Shown here: positions 6,769-11,257 of the stretch, piece by piece | Position numbering within the stretch: the first letter of the stretch is position 1 | Layout: each line of letters opens with the position of its first letter | From: Bacteroidota bacterium | Lineage (GTDB): Bacteria > Bacteroidota > Bacteroidia > Bacteroidales > GCA-2748055 | DNA: 11,257 nt | Assembly (NCBI GenBank): GCA_030592605.1 | Contig: JAUVIT010000020.1 | Coordinates: 1-11,257, forward strand | Direction of reading: 5' to 3' | The notes under the pieces: generated by a model | What the model saw: only the letters and a program-made list of their open reading frames with translations | The model's database searches: none | What the model was told of the DNA's origin: nothing | Program-made: the position numbers and the translations under genes

Positions 6769-8730
6769 TTAAAATCTTCGGGTTAACTGTATATAGGCTC
6801 CGTTAAAATTGAATTCGCTGTTCTGATAGAGCCGCCTGTAAAGCTCCAGGCCAAGCCTGATCTGTAACTTGTTGAAGGTAGAGTGAAATTCGGCTCTTGA
6901 AGTCAACAGATCCAGATCGATATTGGCCCCCCGCTGATTCAGGTATCCCGATTCAAGGCTGACCCTCATTCTGGGTCCGATTCGGTACACTAACTTTCCT
7001 GAAAGATTGGCATACAACTGGTCCACCTCATCGGCAATCATCCTGTAATCACGAATATTTCCATTCAGGGTAAGCAAGAACTTGGACTTAAAATTCCAAT
7101 TCACATCGATGTAGTAGCGCCTCATCCTGTAAGGAATAATATTGCTATCGTAGAGGTCAGCCTCAATGCCAGCCCTGGCAAATCCTACATCCAGGCGTGC
7201 TCCGTAAAGGTGCTGTGTATAATAGTTCAATGTGAGAAGATCGCCCTGATTCACTTTTGGATAATCCTGTACAGCAAAGTGGTAGTAGAGTTCTATCAGC
7301 CGTTGAAAGAGAAGTATACTCGCGTTAAACTGGTTGTTGTTTGCTCCATAGGAATAGCTGCCGGGTTGTTGGAAACTATAGTCTATATAGATCGTTTCCC
7401 CATTGGGGATCAACCCTCCCGGTATCCGTTGAATTTCAGTATAGCTTCCCCGATCAATAAGAATATAATCAAAATTGAGCTGGTAGATCAAAGCCCCGCT
7501 TACATCCTTCACAACTACGGTAAAATCATCCACGTAGGGCTTATTAAGGAGAGTCACCTCACCATCAGAAATGGTTTGCTCCTCATGAATTACCTGTAAG
7601 GTACCACTTACTCCATCGGTGGTATGCCCATGCCTGAAGTAGCGATAGCTAAGATTCAGAAAACCTGTGGGAATCTTCTTTGTGTATTTCAGATCCACGC
7701 CACCCCTCATATCTGTCTCCTGGTGAAGCTGCCTTGCCTCTTGCTTGACCATGGTATAATCTATGTAGACCTTGGTGGTCAAGCTTTTAAAGAGTTTATG
7801 CTGCAGGGAGAACCTGGTTCTTTTCTGGCCCCATGTCTGTTCCGGATCCTTCAGATTATAAAGATCAAAACTACCTATCAGTCTCAATTGATAAGGAAGT
7901 GTTAAGTTAACTCGCTCAAGAAGCTCCAGGCGTCTGAATGTGGTGCTTCCCTCCTGATCGTACCAGGTAAAGCGGGAATTCAGGTTGTATAGCCTGGCTG
8001 CATCAAAAAAGAGACTGTTATTCAGTGTAACACGGTCAATCAGGTGCGCTGTCTCATGGAGATCAGCATAACGGTAAAGGTAATCATAGTGCGAATAGAG
8101 CAGCTCCGTACGATCCCTGGATCCAAAGGATTTGTTTGCCCTGGCCTGGATGTTCTCCTGGTCCATGAAGAAGGTGCGACCGGTCTGAGTCTCCTCCTGG
8201 TTCCATTTCTGGTTCCTGTAAGTCAGGCTTAGTGGCAAAATCTTGTTATTAAGAGAAAGAATCCCACCCCACAGCTGGTTTGTAGAGCGGACATTGGTAA
8301 GAAGTTCGCGATTGTAATAGCTCTGATCGTAGTTATAGAAGCCTTGTAAGGTCACTGGCTTGTTGTTAAAGAGTGTGGTCTTGAGATCCAACTTCATCAG
8401 GTTCCTCACCTCTGAACGGTCAGGAACAGTAATGTACTGTTCATCCCTCAACTCAGGACTGTAAGCTCCGCCCAGGTCTATTAACAGGATATCCTTGTCC
8501 CAGAGGTAGCTGCTGGTATTCAGCTTGAGTCCGCTCAGGAGGTAGGTGCTTCTTTGGTCTTCAAACACATCGTCGAAGCTACTTTCGAGCTGCCGGTACT
8601 GCCCCTTTAGGTCCAGCTCCCCTGATATATTCCTGAGGTGCCAGATCCCTAATGAACGTTGTGCCTGTGAGAAACACAGGGCCGGACTGAGAAAAGCCGC
8701 CAGTAGATATATGAATCTGATTCTATTCAC
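6769..8730 (-). CDS. Outer-membrane beta-barrel protein, candidate porin of a porin-cytochrome conduit
   Basis: 653 residues, starting at GTG (8730). An in-frame stop lies a short way upstream, so there is no ATG alternative. The signal peptide is residues 1-23 (MNRIRFIYLLAAFLSPALCFSQA). The rest is a run of amphipathic strands rich in Tyr, Arg, Leu and Asn, such as LNLSYRYFRHGH and RYYIDVNWNF. The chain ends in an aromatic strand (AYIQLTRRF) whose last Phe fits the BAM signal. The size matches MtrB-type conduit barrels (about 650-700 residues), but I see no residue-level similarity to MtrB, and the mature protein has no cysteine, unlike MtrB's N-terminal CXXC. Residues about 375-452 do not look like barrel strands. 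They resemble a small beta-sandwich (YQLNFDYILIDRG...GETIYIDYSF), perhaps a plug or an exposed loop domain. Sitting at the centre of a cytochrome operon makes it the likely channel for a heme wire. Barrel nature is firm; conduit function is inferred. Confidence 0.85.
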   Translation of the reverse strand: MNRIRFIYLLAAFLSPALCFSQAQRSLGIWHLRNISGELDLKGQYRQLESSFDDVFEDQRSTYLLSGLKLNTSSYLWDKDILLIDLGGAYSPELRDEQYITVPDRSEVRNLMKLDLKTTLFNNKPVTLQGFYNYDQSYYNRELLTNVRSTNQLWGGILSLNNKILPLSLTYRNQKWNQEETQTGRTFFMDQENIQARANKSFGSRDRTELLYSHYDYLYRYADLHETAHLIDRVTLNNSLFFDAARLYNLNSRFTWYDQEGSTTFRRLELLERVNLTLPYQLRLIGSFDLYNLKDPEQTWGQKRTRFSLQHKLFKSLTTKVYIDYTMVKQEARQLHQETDMRGGVDLKYTKKIPTGFLNLSYRYFRHGHTTDGVSGTLQVIHEEQTISDGEVTLLNKPYVDDFTVVVKDVSGALIYQLNFDYILIDRGSYTEIQRIPGGLIPNGETIYIDYSFQQPGSYSYGANNNQFNASILLFQRLIELYYHFAVQDYPKVNQGDLLTLNYYTQHLYGARLDVGFARAGIEADLYDSNIIPYRMRRYYIDVNWNFKSKFLLTLNGNIRDYRMIADEVDQLYANLSGKLVYRIGPRMRVSLESGYLNQRGANIDLDLLTSRAEFHSTFNKLQIRLGLELYRRLYQNSEFNFNGAYIQLTRRF

Positions 8731-8748
8731 ATCTTCATGGTCTGCAGA

Positions 8749-9327
8749 CTATTGAAAAATATATTTATCCTCCCCCCCGTGTGGATTGTGACAATCTGTA
8801 CAAAGCATCCCATCCAGCCCCTCATGCATTTCGTTCTGCAAGACACTTTCAGCCTCATGACAATAAAAACAAAGTGCTTCTCCTGTGTACCTCAGCAGCT
8901 TTTCATGTTCTGACTTATGCGGATCGTGACAAGCGCTGCAGTATCCCCCGGCTACCGGTCCATGCAGATAGTTATACTGTTCAGCCAGATCTTCATGACA
9001 GATATAGCAGAGTCCCGGCTGGGGCTCTATCATGGTCCCCAGAGCCTGCTCATTGTGACAGGAAGCACACTCCCTCTCCCCATAAGGGTAGTGTATGAAA
9101 CCCTCTGGCTCTACCGAAGCAAGGATCCCCTTGGAGTAGTCAAGCGAATCGGCCTGAATCCCCCCCTGATCCGTGCTCAGCAATGAAGTGCTGTCGGTTT
9201 CAGGAACTCCATCAAAGAAAATGTGAAGTACACTTTTCCCTGCGTAGGGGGAACACTGACTGAACAGGATCATCCCCACGATGAATATACTTGCTAAGCA
9301 TATCTTATCTGGAAGCTTCATTTGCAT
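8749..9327 (-). CDS. Pentaheme c-type cytochrome, probable lipoprotein
   Basis: 192 residues. Two starts two codons apart are possible (ATG at 9327 or 9321). Five CXXCH motifs begin at residues 87, 107, 130, 153 and 176; the third and fifth are followed by DPH and NPHG. The N-terminus has a hydrophobic core (CLASIFIVGMILFS) ending in LFSQC, a loose Bacteroidota-style lipobox, so Cys25 is probably lipidated. Gln before the Cys is not classical, so this is moderate evidence. HIFFDGVP at about 35-42 is a motif I recall next to the heme region of similar small cytochromes. The segment 43-85 is a heme-free linker. The gene lies three bases after the NHL lipoprotein and 18 bases before the barrel gene. 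A lipid-anchored small cytochrome beside a barrel resembles the periplasmic-side electron feeder of known conduits. That role is inferred. Confidence 0.88.
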   Translation of the reverse strand: MQMKLPDKICLASIFIVGMILFSQCSPYAGKSVLHIFFDGVPETDSTSLLSTDQGGIQADSLDYSKGILASVEPEGFIHYPYGERECASCHNEQALGTMIEPQPGLCYICHEDLAEQYNYLHGPVAGGYCSACHDPHKSEHEKLLRYTGEALCFYCHEAESVLQNEMHEGLDGMLCTDCHNPHGGEDKYIFQ

Positions 9328-9330
9328 CGA

Positions 9331-10413
9331 TTAAGGCGAAATTGGTTTCTCTTCAACGAAACCATATACATTGAGCTTTGCAGGGCCATACTGATTGGTG
9401 ACGTAGATCAGATATTTTAACACAAAACTGTCATCCACATAAGGTTCAAAAAAGGTGAGGTTCTCATAGCTGATCTCAACAGCCGCAGGGAGCCACATGG
9501 CCCCAGCCCCTTTGTAAGCGCCTCCAAAGTGCATAAGCAGATCCCCTCCAGTATTGAATATCTGCACATTTTCAAATGCTGCATCCACCACATAAAGCTT
9601 CTCCTCCCTGTCCAAAGCAATCCCTTTAGGCCTGGTGAACCGTCCGGGTCCGTTCCCATAGCCTCCAATCATGCCCAGATAAGTTCCATCCAGTGAAAAT
9701 ATCTTCACACTAAAATCACCAAAGTCAGAGACATATAGTGTATTGTTGTGGATGGAAATATTGGTGGCTTGCCTGATAAAACCAAAGTCCTCAGAACTCA
9801 GATCCGGAATTCTGCCGATCAGTTCATAATCGTCAGTTCCATAAACATATACCGAATGATCCAGCACATTGGCCACCCAGATCTTACCCTGGTGTACTGC
9901 CACATCAGTGGGTTTAAAACCTTCGGCTTCTCCAAAAGCATACAGGTATTCCAGCTCCGAGTTAAAGACCACAATCTGTTGACGATTGGCATCTGCCACA
10001 AAGAGATACCCCCTTTCATCCACATAACAATTGATGGGCAATTTCAACTGGCCCTTCCCTCCCGGTATGAAGTACTCAAAGTCACCAAGGGCCAGATCCA
10101 GCACAACCAGTCCGCCCAGTCCGGTATCACATATATATACCTTCTCCTTATGGGCAGTGACCCCATAAGGCTTAATCATATTCAGCGGGGCCTCTTCTCC
10201 AAATAGAAACCTGTGAAAGCCTCCGGTCTTACCTTCCAGATCGCTGGAAAGGCTAAAGTGGGTCAGGAATTGAATTCTGGTTGTATCCGGGGGGGGCGGA
10301 AAGATCACCAGGGTTTCAGGCCTTGGAGCTTTGGCCACCTGACGGTTACAGGCGCTTAGCATGCAGGCAATCAAAAAGATTCCAAAGGAGGCAATTCGGA
10401 TAGGTCTGTTCAT
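9331..10413 (-). CDS. NHL-repeat beta-propeller lipoprotein
   Basis: 360 residues from an ATG at 10413. Residues 1-22 are a lipoprotein signal (MNRPIRIASFGIFLIACMLSAC) with lipobox LSAC and the lipidated Cys at 22. A proline-rich linker follows (about 29-43), then NHL-type blades from about 78 to 345, for example INCYVDERGYLFVAD, RPKGIALDREEKLYVVD and the divergent last one near 310-350. It is clearly paralogous to the non-lipidated NHL protein at 4850-5830. Both have FLFG/IVFG followed by IKPYGV/IKPFNV near the start of the propeller. Residues after the lipid Cys (NRQVAK) are not acidic, so a surface-export signal of the K-(D/E)2 type is not seen. It is likely an envelope scaffold for the cytochromes. 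The lipoprotein call is strong, the role unproven. Confidence 0.9.
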   Translation of the reverse strand: MNRPIRIASFGIFLIACMLSACNRQVAKAPRPETLVIFPPPPDTTRIQFLTHFSLSSDLEGKTGGFHRFLFGEEAPLNMIKPYGVTAHKEKVYICDTGLGGLVVLDLALGDFEYFIPGGKGQLKLPINCYVDERGYLFVADANRQQIVVFNSELEYLYAFGEAEGFKPTDVAVHQGKIWVANVLDHSVYVYGTDDYELIGRIPDLSSEDFGFIRQATNISIHNNTLYVSDFGDFSVKIFSLDGTYLGMIGGYGNGPGRFTRPKGIALDREEKLYVVDAAFENVQIFNTGGDLLMHFGGAYKGAGAMWLPAAVEISYENLTFFEPYVDDSFVLKYLIYVTNQYGPAKLNVYGFVEEKPISP

Positions 10414-10437
10414 GGGGTGATGAACTAATTATTGCTT

Positions 10438-10453
10438 AGCCTGTGTGCAGGCT
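10438..10453 (-). other. Perfect 6-bp RNA hairpin between the first two operon genes
   Basis: On the minus-strand transcript this reads AGCCTG-CACA-CAGGCT, a 6-bp perfect stem with a 4-base loop, beginning two bases after the tetraheme stop codon. It is the only clear hairpin in the operon's gaps, and this gap (42 bases) is among the longest in the operon. No run of U follows (the next bases are AAGCAATAATT), so it is not a standard intrinsic terminator. It could be a weak attenuator or a 3'-end stabiliser that lets the first cytochrome be made in excess. Confidence 0.45.
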
Positions 10454-10455
10454 TC

Positions 10456-11094
10456 TTACTTATTATGACAGGTAAGACAGAGTTCGCTGTTCACATTGGA
10501 CATCTTCAGCAAATGCATCACACCAAACCTGTTGTGTACATCATGGCAGGAGGCACACTCCATCTTGCTACTGAAAAGCATATCGTTGTCAATGGTACTC
10601 CCCAGTCCGCTGTTGGTCGTGGTAGGCGGAAATAGTCCGCCGTCACTGGTGGCCAGGGCATCGGTATAATCGAATGAAATGGGATGCTCAGTACTCATAT
10701 CATTCCCTGCCACACCTCCGATCTGGGTCGAAGGATCTATAAAGTTGGTGCCAGAAGAAATTCCGCCAAAGTTTTCAAGGGCCACTGTTCCATCGTGACA
10801 GCTAAGGCACAACCTGGAGCTGGCCCCGGGATCAGTGATGGTGGATCCCCCATCGAAGGTTGGCGAATTGTAAAGGGTGTAGCCGGCCACAACGGTGGTT
10901 TCATGATGCCACAAAGGTGCACTTGTTACCGGTATGGATTGGTGGGTGGTGTGGCAAACGCCGCATCCACGGTTGCTTGTGGGCGCCCAGGATTCGCTTG
11001 AAAAATCATGAGCGGTTCCTAAAATCTGGGCAAATCCGCCCTGAATGAGTCCAAAGATGAACATCATTGCAATGATAAATCTCAAATTTTTCAT
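10456..11094 (-). CDS. Exported tetraheme c-type cytochrome (doubled-CXXCH family), first gene of the operon
   Basis: 212 residues. I chose the ATG at 11094 over the in-frame TTG at 11106 because it opens a standard signal peptide (MKNLRFIIAMMFIFGLIQGGFAQ, cut near 22). Four CXXCH motifs begin at residues 44, 96, 180 and 206. The whole mature chain resembles residues 25-205 of the dodecaheme protein at the other end of the operon. Shared blocks are the first CXXCH-TxH, LWxxxTT...GYTLYNS, LCLSCHDGTxAL, MSTEHPISFDY, MxCxSCHDxH and SELCxxCH. It is thus a stand-alone copy of that protein's N-terminal module. It stops only two residues after the last heme motif, which is natural for a single module but could also hint at loss of a longer tail; no frameshift remnant is seen in the 42 bases after it. 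No lipobox, so it is a soluble periplasmic or exported electron carrier. Confidence 0.9.
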   Translation of the reverse strand: MKNLRFIIAMMFIFGLIQGGFAQILGTAHDFSSESWAPTSNRGCGVCHTTHQSIPVTSAPLWHHETTVVAGYTLYNSPTFDGGSTITDPGASSRLCLSCHDGTVALENFGGISSGTNFIDPSTQIGGVAGNDMSTEHPISFDYTDALATSDGGLFPPTTTNSGLGSTIDNDMLFSSKMECASCHDVHNRFGVMHLLKMSNVNSELCLTCHNK

Positions 11095-11186
11095 GACAAA
11101 GAACAAGTTTTCTTGGTGTGCAGAAGATAAATATCTCTAAGATTAAGGAATTTCCCTATGAAATGAAAAGGAAATGACCAATAACA

Positions 11187-11205
11187 TATCGACACATGGT
11201 CGATA
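11187..11205. promoter_or_regulatory. Inverted repeat upstream of the cytochrome operon, possible operator
   Basis: TATCGAC and GTCGATA form a perfect 7-bp inverted repeat around a 5-base spacer, about 93 bases upstream of the operon's first start codon. A second, wider pair surrounds it: TAACATA (11182-11188) and TATGTTA (11214-11220). Dyads like these are typical of dimeric regulator sites. It does not match the FNR/CRP consensus, and I cannot name a regulator. No convincing TTTG / TAnnTTTG promoter pair was found between it and the gene. Confidence 0.35.
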
Positions 11206-11257
11206 GAAGCCATTATGTTACCTGAAATAATTTAGCGAACTTTGGCAACCAGGAAAA

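Noticed and set aside
8740..8749. 10-bp palindrome GTCTGCAGAC between the pentaheme and barrel genes
   Set aside because: It has no loop, so it would not form a stable RNA hairpin, and it overlaps a stop codon. A 10-bp palindrome is plausible by chance in 11 kb.
1..11257. CRISPR arrays, tRNA/rRNA genes, insertion sequences, transposases
   Set aside because: No regular spaced direct repeats, no tRNA-like or rRNA sequence and no transposase or terminal repeat were seen on reading the window.

Overview
The window looks like a piece of a Bacteroidota chromosome, probably an uncultured anaerobic or marine/sediment member. The signs are exported proteins with signal peptides cut at A|Q-type sites, loose lipoprotein boxes, start codons with almost no Shine-Dalgarno sequence, a WD40 protein with a secreted-type signal peptide, and a moderate base composition. 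This placement is inferred from style. No marker gene is present.

The left third (1-3166) is mixed. A minus-strand permease of the ArsP/SO_0444 type (DUF318) starts at 347 and runs off the left edge. A divergent seven-bladed WD40 propeller protein follows (427-1569), then a tryptophanase, tnaA (1787-3166), whose active-site residues separate it from tyrosine phenol-lyase.

The right two thirds (3163-11094) are one minus-strand operon of seven tightly packed genes, all for exported proteins. In transcription order they are: a tetraheme c-type cytochrome, an NHL-propeller lipoprotein, a pentaheme probable lipoprotein, a 653-residue outer-membrane beta-barrel, a nonaheme cytochrome, a second NHL propeller protein, and a dodecaheme cytochrome. 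Together they carry 30 heme-attachment motifs: 28 CXXCH and 2 CX3CH. The order is a mirror around the barrel (cyt-NHL-cyt-BARREL-cyt-NHL-cyt), and the outer pairs are visibly homologous: tetraheme to dodecaheme, NHL to NHL.

The best reading is a porin-cytochrome complex that moves electrons across the outer membrane (extracellular electron transfer, or a scaffold for extracellular cytochromes). It has the same architectural logic as MtrCAB or the Geobacter Omb-Oma-Omc conduits, but it is built from a different barrel and from doubled-CXXCH cytochromes plus NHL propellers. No inner-membrane quinol oxidase or heme-maturation gene lies in the window, so the electron source is unknown. The operon ends by overlapping the stop codon of the convergent tnaA, and its upstream region contains a 7-bp-arm inverted repeat that could be an operator.
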